From: Nonomuraea turcica
GTDB taxonomy: Bacteria; Actinomycetota; Actinomycetes; Streptosporangiales; Streptosporangiaceae
Direction: 5' to 3'
Assembly: GCF_030718205.1 (NCBI RefSeq)
Contig: NZ_JAUZQF010000011.1
Span: 346,492-410,491 of the forward strand
DNA: 64,000 bases
In this document: positions 7,449 to 16,975 of the stretch, piece by piece
How positions within the stretch are numbered: position 1 is the first letter of the stretch
How the letters are laid out: the number at the start of each line of letters is the position of its first letter
The notes under the pieces: generated by a model
Told to the model about the DNA's origin: nothing
Seen by the model: only the letters and a program-made list of their open reading frames with translations
The model's database searches: none
Translations under genes and position numbers: made by a program

Positions 7449-8891
7449 TCAGATTCCCAGCAGCGCCCGGATCGGGCCGATCGCGAAGTAGAGGGCGAAG
7501 AGGAGGGCGACGCCCCACAGCAGCGGGTGGATCTCCCGCGCCCTGCCGCGGACGACCTTGATCAGCACGTAGGCGATGAAACCGGCGCCGATGCCGTTCG
7601 AGATCGAGTAGGTGAACGGCATGATCATGATGGTGAGGAACGCCGGAATCGAGATCTCGTAGTCGCTCCAGTCGATGTCGCGCACCGCGGTCATCATCAG
7701 GAAGCCGACCAGGACCAGTGCGGGAGCGGCGGCCTCGTACGGGACGACCTGGACGAGCGGCGCGAAGAAGATCGCCACCAGGAACAACAGTCCCGTGACG
7801 ACGCTGGCGAGGCCAGTGCGAGCGCCCTCGCCGACGCCGGCCGCCGACTCGATGTAGGTGGTGTTCGAGGAGACCGAGCCCGCGCCGCCGGCCGCCGCGC
7901 CGAGCGAGTCGACGAGCAGGATCTCCTTGGTACGCGGCAGCGTCCCGTCCTCCTGGACCAGGTTCGCCTGCCGGCCGACGCCCACGATCGTGCCCATGGT
8001 GTCGAAGAAGTCCGTGATGAGCAGCGTGAACACGAGCAACGCGGCCAGCAGCACATCGACGCGGATGAAACCGCCGAACGGGTCGAACTCGGTGAACAAC
8101 ACGAGCGGGTTGTGGAATCCGAAGATCTGCTCGGGGACGACGGGGCTGTTCAACTGCCAGCCGCCGGGGTTCTTCGCCGAGAAGGTGCCGGCCTTGGCGA
8201 GCAGCTCGACGATGATCGCCAGGATGGTGGTGCCGATGATGCCGATGAGGATGGCGCCCTTGACCTTGCGCGCCACCATCGCGGCCGTGGCCAGCAGCCC
8301 GATGATGAACACGAAGATGGGCCACGAGGTCAGGCTGCCCGCGATGCCCATCTCCAGCGGCGGCCCGGCGGGCACGCGGCGCACGAAGCCCGCGTCCACG
8401 AAGCCGATCAGCGCGATGAACAGGCCGATGCCGACGCTGATGGCGGTCTTGAGCTGGGCCGGGATGGCGTGGAACACCGCCGTCCTGAGCCCGGTCAACA
8501 CCAGGATCGCGATGATGACACCTTCGAGGAAGACCAGGCCCATGGCCTCCTCCCAGGTCATCACCGACGCGATGCTGAAGGTGACGAAGGCGTTCAGGCC
8601 CAGCCCGGCGGCCATGGCGAAGGGCACCTTGCCGATGACGCCCATGAGGATCGTCATCACGCCCGCCACGAATGCCGTGCCGGCCGCGACGAGGGCCACG
8701 TTGGGCGTGCTTCCGTCACCGATGTACTGGCCGGTCACGTCCTTGCCGGTGCCGATGATGAGGGGGTTCAGCACCACGATGTACGCCATGGTGAAGAACG
8801 TGGCCAGGCCGCCCCGGATCTCACGGGAGAATGTCGACCCTCGTGCGGAGATTGCGAAAAATCGATCTATTGCGTTACGTGTGTCGCTCAC
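7449..8891 (-). CDS. NCS2 family permease, AzgA type (adenine/guanine/hypoxanthine uptake)
   Basis: This 480-residue inner-membrane symporter takes up purine bases with protons. It has about fourteen hydrophobic segments. The AzgA subfamily is shown by RGSTFSREIRGGLATFFTMAYI at the N-terminus, NPLIIG, the AAGLGLNAFVTFSI helix near residue 95, TDFFDTMGT near residue 295 and SVSSNTTYIESAAGVGEGARTGLAS near residue 340. The start is GTG. No purine riboswitch was recognised upstream. It is transcribed alone, divergent from a DUF2530 gene. Confidence 0.92.
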   Translation of the reverse strand: MSDTRNAIDRFFAISARGSTFSREIRGGLATFFTMAYIVVLNPLIIGTGKDVTGQYIGDGSTPNVALVAAGTAFVAGVMTILMGVIGKVPFAMAAGLGLNAFVTFSIASVMTWEEAMGLVFLEGVIIAILVLTGLRTAVFHAIPAQLKTAISVGIGLFIALIGFVDAGFVRRVPAGPPLEMGIAGSLTSWPIFVFIIGLLATAAMVARKVKGAILIGIIGTTILAIIVELLAKAGTFSAKNPGGWQLNSPVVPEQIFGFHNPLVLFTEFDPFGGFIRVDVLLAALLVFTLLITDFFDTMGTIVGVGRQANLVQEDGTLPRTKEILLVDSLGAAAGGAGSVSSNTTYIESAAGVGEGARTGLASVVTGLLFLVAIFFAPLVQVVPYEAAAPALVLVGFLMMTAVRDIDWSDYEISIPAFLTIMIMPFTYSISNGIGAGFIAYVLIKVVRGRAREIHPLLWGVALLFALYFAIGPIRALLGI

Positions 8892-8973
8892 GCGCGAAGA
8901 GTGACAGCATGCGTGAACTGCGGAAAAGTGGCAGTGATGAGATCGAGACCCGATTGGAAGCTAGGCTGGATCC

Positions 8974-9183
8974 GTGAAGCAGCAGTGGCACCCCAATCCC
9001 GAGCCGATCAAGACCAATGACATGGCCGCCGTCGCCGTGGGCACCGCCCTCTGGGCCGTCGCCCTGGTGGTTCTGCTGATCTTCCGCCCCGCTCCGGAGA
9101 ACGAGTGGTGGCTCTGGACCTGCGCGACCGGGGTCGGCTTCGGCTTCCTCGGCATGTGGCTGGTACGCCGCCCCAGGACCTGA
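8974..9183 (+). CDS. DUF2530 domain protein, small membrane protein
   Basis: The 69-residue protein has two hydrophobic segments (about residues 17-38 and 47-63) and the pattern of actinobacterial DUF2530 proteins: a PEPIKTND start, GTALWAVALVVL, then WWLWTCATGVGFGFLGMW. It starts with GTG. Function is unknown; it should be a two-pass membrane protein with both ends in the cytoplasm. Confidence 0.8.
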   Translation: MKQQWHPNPEPIKTNDMAAVAVGTALWAVALVVLLIFRPAPENEWWLWTCATGVGFGFLGMWLVRRPRT

Positions 9184-9299
9184 CGCGCGTACGCCGTCGA
9201 AGCTGACATTCGTCATCTCCGGCACTTCCCCGAAGTCACCCTCAAGCGGTGTTACCACCCACTACATCGACATATCCCTGTACGACCATGCTTGTCGGC

Positions 9300-10778
9300 A
9301 TGAAGAAGCCCATCGCGACATTCGTCTTGGCGGCCGCGGTCCTCGCTGGCTGCGGCATCGGAAATAAGCCGGCGGAGACCTCCACCGCCACGGGCACCCC
9401 CACGAATGCGGGCACGGTCGCGTGGACCCGATGCACCGACCTGACCGGCGCCGACGGCAGGCCGGCCGCCCCCGGCCCCGGAGTCGATTGCGGCACGATC
9501 CAGGTGCCGCTCGACCACGCCAAGCCCGACGGCGAGAAGATCGACCTCGCCCTGATCCGGGTCAAGGCCACCGGCGACGACCGCCTCGGCTCACTCGTCT
9601 TCAACTTCGGCGGGCCCGGCGGGTCGGGCGTGGACACGCTGGCCATGGCCGCCACGGCGTTCGGCAATCTGGGCACCCGGTACGACCTGGTCAGCTTCGA
9701 TCCACGCGGCGTCGAACGCAGCTCCGGCGTCAAATGCGGCGGCCAGATCGAGAAACTGCTGGAGGCCGAGAACGACGCCGACGCCGACCGGCTGGCCAAG
9801 GAGTTCGCGGCGGCCTGCCAGAAGGACTCCGGCAAGATCCTGCCGTACGTCGGCACCGTACAAGCCGCCAAGGACCTCGACCTGCTCAGGGCCGCGCTGG
9901 GGGACGCGCGGCTCAACTACTTCGGCCTCTCCTACGGCACGCACCTCGGCGCCGTGTACGCCACCCACTTCCCCAAGAACGTCGGCCGCTTCGTCCTCGA
10001 CAGCGCCTTCGACCCCACGGTCACCTTCGAAGAGCGCGCGGTCATCCAGGCGACCGGCTTCGACCAGGCCTTCGAGGCGTTCGCCCAGGACTGCGTGGCA
10101 CAGAGCTGCGAGCTGGGCGCCGACCCGGCCGCCGTCGAGAAGACGGTCGAGCAGCTGCTCGACAGGCTGAAGGACCAGCCGCTCAAAGTGGGAGGCCGGG
10201 AGCTCACGTACGGGCTGGCCCAGCTCGCCGTCATCACACCCCTGTACGCCAAGGCCACCTGGCCGATGCTCGAGCAGGCCGCCGCGGCCGCCATCAAGGG
10301 GAACGGCACCGCGCTGCTCGCCCTGGCCGACTCCTACACCGGCCGCAAGGCGGACGGGACGTACACGACGGCGATGACGAGCCTGCAGGCCATCAACTGC
10401 GCCGACACCGCCGAACGCCCCACCGCCGCCGAGACCGCCCAGATCAACGAGCGGATCAAGGAGGTCTTCCCGATCCTGGCGACGGAGGCGTCGAGCGGCG
10501 TCTGCGCCCACTGGCCGGTGCCGGGGGACGACACGGCCAAGCGCATCGACGCGACCGGCTCGGCGCCGATCGTGGTGATCGGCGGCAAGGGTGACCCCGC
10601 CACGCCCTACCAGTGGGCCGAAACGCTCACGCGGCAGCTCAAGACCGGGGTCCTCGTCACGTACGAGGGCGAGGGGCATGGGGCTTACCTGAGCGGGAGC
10701 GGGTGCGTGATGAAGGCGGTGGACGCGTACCTGCTGGAGGGCAAGCTCCCCACCCAGAGCACCACCTGCCCCGCCTGA
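9300..10778 (+). CDS. Secreted alpha/beta hydrolase, TAP-like lipoprotein
   Basis: The 492-residue lipoprotein has signal peptide MKKPIATFVLAAAVLAGCG with the lipobox cysteine at residue 18. The body is an alpha/beta hydrolase of the tripeptidyl-aminopeptidase type: the oxyanion region GGPGGSG, the nucleophile elbow GLSYGT, and a C-terminal TAP domain with GGKGDPATPYQWA and the catalytic His in EGEGHGAY. Such enzymes release peptides or amino acids from N-termini or act as proteases/esterases at the cell surface. ATG 9300 is chosen because it starts the signal peptide; ATG 9288 is four codons upstream. It is transcribed alone. Confidence 0.88.
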   Translation: MKKPIATFVLAAAVLAGCGIGNKPAETSTATGTPTNAGTVAWTRCTDLTGADGRPAAPGPGVDCGTIQVPLDHAKPDGEKIDLALIRVKATGDDRLGSLVFNFGGPGGSGVDTLAMAATAFGNLGTRYDLVSFDPRGVERSSGVKCGGQIEKLLEAENDADADRLAKEFAAACQKDSGKILPYVGTVQAAKDLDLLRAALGDARLNYFGLSYGTHLGAVYATHFPKNVGRFVLDSAFDPTVTFEERAVIQATGFDQAFEAFAQDCVAQSCELGADPAAVEKTVEQLLDRLKDQPLKVGGRELTYGLAQLAVITPLYAKATWPMLEQAAAAAIKGNGTALLALADSYTGRKADGTYTTAMTSLQAINCADTAERPTAAETAQINERIKEVFPILATEASSGVCAHWPVPGDDTAKRIDATGSAPIVVIGGKGDPATPYQWAETLTRQLKTGVLVTYEGEGHGAYLSGSGCVMKAVDAYLLEGKLPTQSTTCPA

Positions 10779-10955
10779 CCCACCGGCCCCGGGCACGGCA
10801 CGCAGGGTGTCCGCGCGCCCCACCGCACCACATCTCGCCAACGCGGTACGCCAAGGGACGCTCGCCACGCCGACGCGCGGCGAACCCGGCGCGGCCGGTG
10901 GGGCAGGCGGACCGCCAGAGGGCGCACGACAGAGCCGTGGCCAGGTGGCGGGCCA

Positions 10956-13900
10956 TTAGGACAGGTCGGCCTCCGCCAGGAGAAGCGGCACCGACTCAGG
11001 GTCGCGGAGCAGGGCCGCCACCGCGAGCCGATCGTTCCACTGGCCCGTGGCCCAGGCCAGCCCGCGGGCCAGCCCATCGACCCCCGTGCAGTGGACGGCG
11101 CCCTCGAAGTAGCGCCACGCGCACTCCACCCCGTCCACCAGCAGCTTCTCGTGCGCCACATACGTCGATGGCGCCGTCGGCAGCAGGGACCGCACCTCGG
11201 CGGGCACCTCCCGTGTCTCCCCCTGCGAGGTGACCTCCCCCGAGGTCAGCTCCCCGGCCAGCGGCAGGTCGAGCAGCTCGGACAGGGACTCGGCCAGATC
11301 GTAAGGGGCCAGCACCAACGGCCGGTCCACGACGAGCTGGAGCAGGTCAGGCGCCTCCACCACGACCACGTCCTCGGCCGCCGCCACCACGATCGTCCCC
11401 CGGAGCACGGCCCGCACCCGGGACGGCGGCGCCACCCTCGAGGGATCCACGGCGGCCAGGGCGACCCAGAGCGCACGCAGCTGGGCCCGGTCCACCTCCA
11501 TCGACTCGTCCGCCATCAGGTCCAGGAGCTCCTCCGGCCCCCCGTGCGAGGCCAGCAGCTCGGTCAGGGTCGTACGGACTCCCAGCATCGACAGCGCGCC
11601 CTCGTCGAACCCGGGGGGCGCGTCGGCGTAGAGGCCCTGGAGGAGCGGGTCGGCTCCGGGCAGCCGCAGCTCCCGAGGCTTGCGCCCGCCCAGCACCGGA
11701 TGGTGAGCCAGCCACCACGCGGTGTAGGACGGCACCTCCACACCCTCGATCCGCAGCGGATGCAGGGCGGCCCGCAGCGGCGGCGTGGTGAGCAGCTCCA
11801 GCGCGGCCCGCCAGTCGGCCACCAGCTCCAGGTCCCGCACGGCCGTGAACTCGGGCACCAGGGGCGGCACGTCCAGCTCGGGCAGCAGATCGAGCACGTG
11901 CTCGAGCCACTCGTCCTCGCCGTCGAGATCGTGGTCGCACTCGTCGGGGTCGAGCAGCACGTCCTCGTCCCGCACCATCGCGAACCCGTCGAGCACCCCT
12001 GCCGCGGCCAGCACCCGGGCGCCGTAGGTCTCCTCCAGCTCGGCCGCGGCCACGCCGAGGTGCGTGCCGGACTCCAGGACCCCCGCCAGCGCCCCGTCGG
12101 CCAGCATGAGCTCCCCGGCCGGGTAGAGCTCACCGTCGGTGCCCGGCAGGGCCAGCTCGGCCAGCCACGGCGCCTCTCCGGGCGCCAGCCCGGCCGCGTC
12201 CACGAGGGACAACACCGCCCGCGCCACGGGCTCCGGGTCCGGGTTGTCGAGCGACTGTGCGACGGCGGCCTTGGTCAGCGGGTCCTCGAGGACGGTGCGC
12301 GGTGTGGCCTCGGCGGCGCCCAGCCTGAGCAGCGCGGGATGGGCGGCGTCCGGGTGCACGATGCGCAGCCCGAGCGGGGTCAGGTCCAGCTCAGCCCCGC
12401 CGTCGGTCAGGATCAGCGTGCCGCGCGGCCCGCGTACGAGCCGCCCGTCCGCCAGCGGCACCGGCAGGGCGCCGAGCGACTCGGGGTCGTCGGCGGGCAG
12501 CACCTCATACAGCGAGCGCCACCACGACGGCTCCCGCGCCTCCACGACCTCGCCGGACAGCAGGTCCACCACGTCGGACAGCTCCACCTTGCGTACGCCG
12601 AGCGCCGTGATGGCGGGATGCCGCGGCGGCCATCCCCCGGGCAGCAAACCGGGTATGAAGTCGGCGACCGTCTCCAGCAGCTCCCCCGACCCCGACGCGA
12701 GCACGGCCGCCTCACGGCCGGAGACCACCCACCCGTCGGCCCCGGGCTCCGGTGCCGGGTGCTCGACCTGCCACTCGGCGTCCGGCTCGTAGACCTCGGC
12801 GTCGGCGAACGACGGCGTCTGCACGACCGGCGCGGGGGCGGACAAGGCAGGCAACAGGGGCGTGCCGGGCACCCGGGCCAGCACTGCCCGGCGGATCCTG
12901 GCGTCGAGCTCGCCCTTGCCCATGAGGGAGGGCACCAGGTCCAGCAGTTTGGGCGTGCGCGGCAGCTCGCGCAGAAGCTTGACGTAGGTGTCCGCGGCGC
13001 GTTCGACGAGGAAGTCGGTCAGCGGCCCCCTGGCGACGTGCCGCCGGTCGGTGGCCATCGGGAACGACGCGATGAGCAACGCGGGCAGGTCGAGCGGCTC
13101 GTCGCTGGGCGTGGGCGCGTGGACGACGGGCGGCACCGTGCCGGGCAGCGGCCCGGGCTCCCCCGTGCCGGTGACGGGCACCGCCCAGCGCAGCGACCAG
13201 TAGGGGCGGGCGCGCTCCTCCGTGGGCCGGTCGGCGAACAGCCTGCTCACCTCGTCCGGGGTGAACTCGCCCGACACCGACACCACATGCCAGCCGTCGG
13301 CGCCCACGCTGCGGACCGAGCCGTCGAGGTCGATCTCGATGGCCTCCAGCGCGGGCATGCCGAGCAGCAACGCGGGGCTGGTCTCGGCCAGCATGCGCCG
13401 GACCGCCTCGACAGCACCCTGGTCGCGCAGCGGCAGGCGGACGAGCGTGTCGAACCCCTCGGGAATGTCGACCATGGGCGGCTCGTCGAACGGCAGCCTG
13501 AGCAGCGGCACATGCCCGGACCGGTCGGCGAGCTCGCCCGCCAGCGCGTGGATCTCACCGACCAAGGCGGCGGTCTCCGTACGCGACCAGCGCACGGCGC
13601 CGCTCTCACGCGAGCCGATGGACGGCGCGTCGCTGACCGAGACCACCGCCGCGAACCCGACGCCGAACCGCCCCGCCGCGCCGCTCTCGTCCCGCTTGCC
13701 CGAGGCACGCAGCGTGGACAGGCTCTGCACGCCGGTGGCGTCGAGCGGGGCGCCGGTGTTGGCGGCCGTGAGCACGTCGCCGCGCAGCGTCAGCCGCAAC
13801 ACCCCTGGCACACCCGCCCGCAGCGCCGCGTCGGCGGCGTTCTGGGCGAGCTCGACGATCAGCCGATCGCGGTAGCCGCCGAGCGCGAAGTCCTCCTCGG

Positions 13901-13991
13901 CGTTGGCGTCCTCGCGGAACCTGGCCGGCGAGGCCGTCCATGCGGCCAGGACGGCGGCTCGCATCCGGTCACAGCCAAAGGTGTCGGTCAT
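10956..13991 (-). CDS. Sacsin-type GHKL ATPase protein, 1011 aa
   Basis: The N-terminal 230 residues form an HSP90/MutL/histidine-kinase-like ATP-binding fold. The N-box ELAQNAADAA (residues 47-56) carries the Mg-binding Asn51, and a GRFGVGFAAV lid glycine box lies at 107-116. This is the arrangement of sacsin N-terminal domains. The remaining 750 residues are leucine-, aspartate- and glutamate-rich, with no enzyme motif recognised. Sacsin-like proteins are thought to be chaperone-type or sensor ATPases; the bacterial role is not established. It sits upstream of the DUF3027/MFS pair, an association I recall from other actinomycetes. Confidence 0.85.
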   Translation of the reverse strand: MTDTFGCDRMRAAVLAAWTASPARFREDANAEEDFALGGYRDRLIVELAQNAADAALRAGVPGVLRLTLRGDVLTAANTGAPLDATGVQSLSTLRASGKRDESGAAGRFGVGFAAVVSVSDAPSIGSRESGAVRWSRTETAALVGEIHALAGELADRSGHVPLLRLPFDEPPMVDIPEGFDTLVRLPLRDQGAVEAVRRMLAETSPALLLGMPALEAIEIDLDGSVRSVGADGWHVVSVSGEFTPDEVSRLFADRPTEERARPYWSLRWAVPVTGTGEPGPLPGTVPPVVHAPTPSDEPLDLPALLIASFPMATDRRHVARGPLTDFLVERAADTYVKLLRELPRTPKLLDLVPSLMGKGELDARIRRAVLARVPGTPLLPALSAPAPVVQTPSFADAEVYEPDAEWQVEHPAPEPGADGWVVSGREAAVLASGSGELLETVADFIPGLLPGGWPPRHPAITALGVRKVELSDVVDLLSGEVVEAREPSWWRSLYEVLPADDPESLGALPVPLADGRLVRGPRGTLILTDGGAELDLTPLGLRIVHPDAAHPALLRLGAAEATPRTVLEDPLTKAAVAQSLDNPDPEPVARAVLSLVDAAGLAPGEAPWLAELALPGTDGELYPAGELMLADGALAGVLESGTHLGVAAAELEETYGARVLAAAGVLDGFAMVRDEDVLLDPDECDHDLDGEDEWLEHVLDLLPELDVPPLVPEFTAVRDLELVADWRAALELLTTPPLRAALHPLRIEGVEVPSYTAWWLAHHPVLGGRKPRELRLPGADPLLQGLYADAPPGFDEGALSMLGVRTTLTELLASHGGPEELLDLMADESMEVDRAQLRALWVALAAVDPSRVAPPSRVRAVLRGTIVVAAAEDVVVVEAPDLLQLVVDRPLVLAPYDLAESLSELLDLPLAGELTSGEVTSQGETREVPAEVRSLLPTAPSTYVAHEKLLVDGVECAWRYFEGAVHCTGVDGLARGLAWATGQWNDRLAVAALLRDPESVPLLLAEADLS

Positions 13992-14019
13992 CGATCACGT
14001 CCAGTGTTGAGGAGTAGGG

Positions 14020-14051
14020 GGCCAGGGTAGGTTAGCGGCCCTGGCCGACAA
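14020..14051 (-). promoter_or_regulatory. Promoter with overlapping inverted repeat for the sacsin-type gene
   Basis: On the minus strand, TTGTCG (14046-14051) and TACCCT (14024-14029) are separated by 16 bp and lie about 33 bp before the start codon. The perfect inverted repeat GGCCAGGG (14020-14027) and CCCTGGCC (14039-14046) spans the whole element, so a repressor or a leader hairpin is possible. Both calls rest on sequence pattern only. Confidence 0.3.
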
Positions 14052-14099
14052 CGATCTCCGTTTCGCCCCGCCCAAGCCGGACGTCCAGGGCTGCCCAGC

Positions 14100-14390
14100 C
14101 AAGCCGCACGACGCCCGCCCGTGCGCACCGGGTTCTGACCCGCATCGCCACCGGCCCGGGCGCACCGCCGACCGGCGCGCACCGCCAGCCGGCACGCACC
14201 GCCAGCCGCCCGGGCGCGCCACCGCCAAAAGCGGCCGCTTCAGGTCGCCGGCCAACCGTAGACACACGGCAAGCCGCCGACCAAACGCGAACCGCCAGCC
14301 GAAGGCGGACCTCCGATGGAAGGCGGACCGCCGGCCGAAGGTGAGCCGCCGACCGGAGGTGGGCCGGGGCGGTCCGGGCCATGGGTGCAG
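14100..14390. repeat. Degenerate short repeats rich in CCGCCGGCC-type units, no gene seen
   Basis: This gap of about 400 bp between the sacsin-type gene and the DUF3027 gene contains many imperfect units of roughly 20-27 bp. One group (14160-14225) repeats the core GCACCGCCAGCCGG. A second (14285-14365) repeats GAAGGCGGACCGCCGGCC with variants. Open frames on the minus strand here give low-complexity Arg/Ala/Gly peptides without a domain, so I treat the region as non-coding repeat DNA. Confidence 0.5.
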
Positions 14391-14398
14391 TGGGCGGG

Positions 14399-15205
14399 TC
14401 AGGAGTGGCCGAGCTCCTCGGAGGCCGACTCGTCGACCGAACCCGCCGCTTCCTCCTCCTCCATCAGGTCATATCCCAGGTCGTCAAGGATCGGGATGGC
14501 CTGCTCCACAGGCGGCGGCAGGACCGCGGCCTCGGAATGAGCGCCGCAGCCATGGTCGGCGGCGACCACCTTGCCGTCGTCCGGTGCGTACTCATTGGTG
14601 CAGACCCCGAACATCTGCCGCAGCGAACCCGCGAGCAGCCAGTAAAACCCGCAGGTGGAGCACTGCGCGGGAGCGGCGTGTGCGATCGGTGTGTGCGGCC
14701 CGTGCTCGCCCGAGTGCCAGCGTCTGGCTGCCCGGTCCTTGCCAATGGCCGAGAGCACACGGGCTCGGCCCAGGCCGTACTCGAAAACCGCCTGGTGGTC
14801 GGCGTCGCCGCCGGCTTCGGTGAAACCGGGCGCGAGTCTGTCGTCGTCTTCCGGGGTGGGCAGCAGGTCACCCACGCCGAGGTCGCCCGGACGCAGGCGC
14901 TCGCTCCATGGCAGCCATTCAGGGGCGAGCAACGCTCCCGAGCCGGGCAGCAGAACGACCTCGCTCACCGTGACCTTCTTGGCGCGCGAGGCGCGCGTGA
15001 CCGTGACGGCCCAGCGCCAACCGTGGTAGGCCCGGTCGAGGCAGGCAAAATAGTGGGTGACGATCCGGTCGCCCTCGCTCTCGAAGCCGAGGTGCTCGCC
15101 TGGTCGACCCGGGCGCGCGAGCTGCTCAGCCGCGGCGCGCGCCAGATCGACCGCGGCCGCACAGGCCTCGTCGGGAGCGGAGACGCGGGCCCTGGTGCGG
15201 CTCAT
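14399..15205 (-). CDS. DUF3027 domain protein
   Basis: The 268-residue cytoplasmic protein belongs to an actinobacterial family of unknown function. It has an N-terminal helical part, a YHGWRWAVTVTRASR segment near residue 60 and LLPGSGALLAPEWLPW near residue 85. A cysteine-rich probable zinc site follows, CSTCGFYWLL...FGVCTNEY...HGCGAHSE, and the tail is acidic (EEEEAAGS). ATG 15205 is chosen because GGAGG lies 9 nt upstream; the open frame extends further but without family match. It is divergent from an MFS gene. Confidence 0.85.
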   Translation of the reverse strand: MSRTRARVSAPDEACAAAVDLARAAAEQLARPGRPGEHLGFESEGDRIVTHYFACLDRAYHGWRWAVTVTRASRAKKVTVSEVVLLPGSGALLAPEWLPWSERLRPGDLGVGDLLPTPEDDDRLAPGFTEAGGDADHQAVFEYGLGRARVLSAIGKDRAARRWHSGEHGPHTPIAHAAPAQCSTCGFYWLLAGSLRQMFGVCTNEYAPDDGKVVAADHGCGAHSEAAVLPPPVEQAIPILDDLGYDLMEEEEAAGSVDESASEELGHS

Positions 15206-15331
15206 TGGGCCGCCTCCGGCGAAAGGTGCTGTTCGCTCACACTTCATTCTCACCCATGACCGGACCTGGACGGGCACACAACGGGGGATCCTCCGCCGAC
15301 TCGGTGGACTAATCGGGTAAGACTTGTAGGC

Positions 15332-16921
15332 GTGGAGGGTGGCTGGGAGCGGGCTCGTCAGATCACGCGGCGCGTAGGGCGTGGAGTCGCCGACGCGGGT
15401 CGCGTGACCGCGCGCGCCGGAAAAGCCACGGCCAGCGGCACCGCGCGGGCCGGCAAGGCCACTGCCAAGGGTGCGCAAAAAGTCGGCAAAGCGACGCGCC
15501 GGCTCACCTATGCCAACGGCGCGGGCCGCACCGGGCTCGGCCGGCTGATCGAGCTGTCGGCCGGCAACAGCGCCAGTGACGCGCTGGTGACGGTGGCGCT
15601 GGCGAGCACGGTGTTCTTCGGCGTGCCCGTCGGCGAGGCCCGCGGCTCGGTCGCGCTCTACCTGGTCATCACGATGTTGCCGTTCGCGCTGCTGGCGCCG
15701 TTCGTGGGGCCGATACTCGACAGGTTCAGGTCGGGGCGGCGTTATGTGATGGCGGGCACGTTGTTCGGGCGGGGTCTGCTGTGCTTCGCGATGGCCGCGG
15801 CGGTCGGTCCCGGCGACCTTCCGACGTTGTTCATCGGGGCGCTGGGCGTGCTGGTGTTGTCGAAGGCGTACAACGTGTCACGGGCGGCGATCATGCCGAA
15901 CGTGCTGCCCGCCGACATCACGCTGGTGTCGGCGAACGCGCGGGTGGCGCTGTTCACGCTGGTCTCGGCGGGAGTGGCGGTGCCCGTGGGGGCGGGCTTG
16001 ACCGCGTGGCTGGGCAGCGCGGCGGTGCTGCGCATCGCGATGGTGGCCTTCCTGCTGCTCGGCGTCGTCGCCGTACGCCTGCCGCGCCATGTCGACTCCC
16101 CTGACCTGGAGGAAGAGGGGGCCCAGCCGTCCCGCTGGCGCACCCTGTTCAACGTCGGCCCCGCGGTCGCCGAGGCGGTCTGGGCGAACGTGGCCATCCG
16201 CGTCTTCTCGGGCTTCCTGCTGTTCTTCCTGCTGTTCCTGGTGCAGGACAAGGCGGTGCCGTGGCTGGCGGTGAACCAGGCGTGGGCGCAAGATCCGTTC
16301 TTCGACATCCCCAAGACGATCGCGCTGCTGGCGGCGGCGGCCGGGCTGGGCGGCCTGGTGGGCGCGGCCGTGGCCAACTGGACGCGTAACCACGCCCCTC
16401 AGCTGATCGTGCTGGTCACGCTGGCCGTGACCGTTGCGACGACCATCGTGACCGCGATCTTCTTCGGGCTGTGGGCGGCGCTGGCGATCTCCTTCGTCAC
16501 GGCGTTCGCACAGGAATTGGGCAAGCTCGCGCTCGACGCGATCGTGCAGCGGGAGATCGGCGAGGAGGTGCGCTCGTCCACGTTCGGCGTGGTCGAGGCG
16601 GTGCTGCAGCTCGCCTGGGTGTTCGGCGGCCTGGTCGGGCTGGTGCTCTCGCTGGCCCAGAGCAGCCTGGCCGGGCTGATCACGCTGGCCGTCGCGCTGA
16701 CCGCCGCACTCGGCTGGCTGCTGATCGCCAGGAGGAAGCGGGTACGCGCCACCAAGGCCAAGCTGGCCAGGCAGCGGGCCGAGGCCGAGACGGATGAGCA
16801 GGACCCGCGGTGGTCCCAGCCGCATGACCACGACCCGCGACCGGCGGAGACGGATGACCACGATCAGCGGCGAGGCGACACGCTGGACTCGACCAAACCG
16901 CTGACCAACCCCTTCGGCTGA
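15332..16921 (+). CDS. MFS transporter with Lys/Ala/Gly-rich N-terminus and charged tail
   Basis: The 529-residue membrane protein has about twelve hydrophobic helices from residue 75 to 475. The first 60 residues are a positively charged, repetitive stretch with four KAT-type repeats (AGKATASGTARAGKATAKG and similar), and the last 50 are hydrophilic with DHD and DQR repeats. The core has FVGPILDRFRSGRR in the loop 2-3 position of MFS carriers. It starts with GTG. The DUF3027/MFS divergent pair is a conserved actinobacterial arrangement as I recall it. Substrate unknown. Confidence 0.82.
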   Translation: MEGGWERARQITRRVGRGVADAGRVTARAGKATASGTARAGKATAKGAQKVGKATRRLTYANGAGRTGLGRLIELSAGNSASDALVTVALASTVFFGVPVGEARGSVALYLVITMLPFALLAPFVGPILDRFRSGRRYVMAGTLFGRGLLCFAMAAAVGPGDLPTLFIGALGVLVLSKAYNVSRAAIMPNVLPADITLVSANARVALFTLVSAGVAVPVGAGLTAWLGSAAVLRIAMVAFLLLGVVAVRLPRHVDSPDLEEEGAQPSRWRTLFNVGPAVAEAVWANVAIRVFSGFLLFFLLFLVQDKAVPWLAVNQAWAQDPFFDIPKTIALLAAAAGLGGLVGAAVANWTRNHAPQLIVLVTLAVTVATTIVTAIFFGLWAALAISFVTAFAQELGKLALDAIVQREIGEEVRSSTFGVVEAVLQLAWVFGGLVGLVLSLAQSSLAGLITLAVALTAALGWLLIARRKRVRATKAKLARQRAEAETDEQDPRWSQPHDHDPRPAETDDHDQRRGDTLDSTKPLTNPFG

Positions 16922-16975
16922 GCAACTCGCGGTCAGGCCGCGGCCGGTGACCCACCCGCGGCCTCGGTTCGGCCC

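Noticed and set aside
7437..9020. A 527-codon plus-strand frame opposite the purine permease
   Set aside because: Its product is extremely rich in Asp, Glu, Gly, His and Gln without any motif; the opposite strand encodes a clear AzgA-type permease.
10779..10902. Long-range inverted repeat CCCACCGGCC (10779-10788) with GGCCGGTGGG (10893-10902)
   Set aside because: The arms are 104 bp apart in a very GC-rich gap and are probably coincidental; not called as a terminator.
11091..14030. A 979-codon open frame on the plus strand opposite the sacsin-type gene
   Set aside because: Its product is a low-complexity Gly/Arg/Gln/His-rich sequence with no domain, the typical shadow of a high-GC gene; the minus-strand frame has intact GHKL motifs.
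15206..15478. N-terminal extension of the DUF3027 frame
   Set aside because: The extra 91 residues are not family-like and a GGAGG site fixes the start at 15205.
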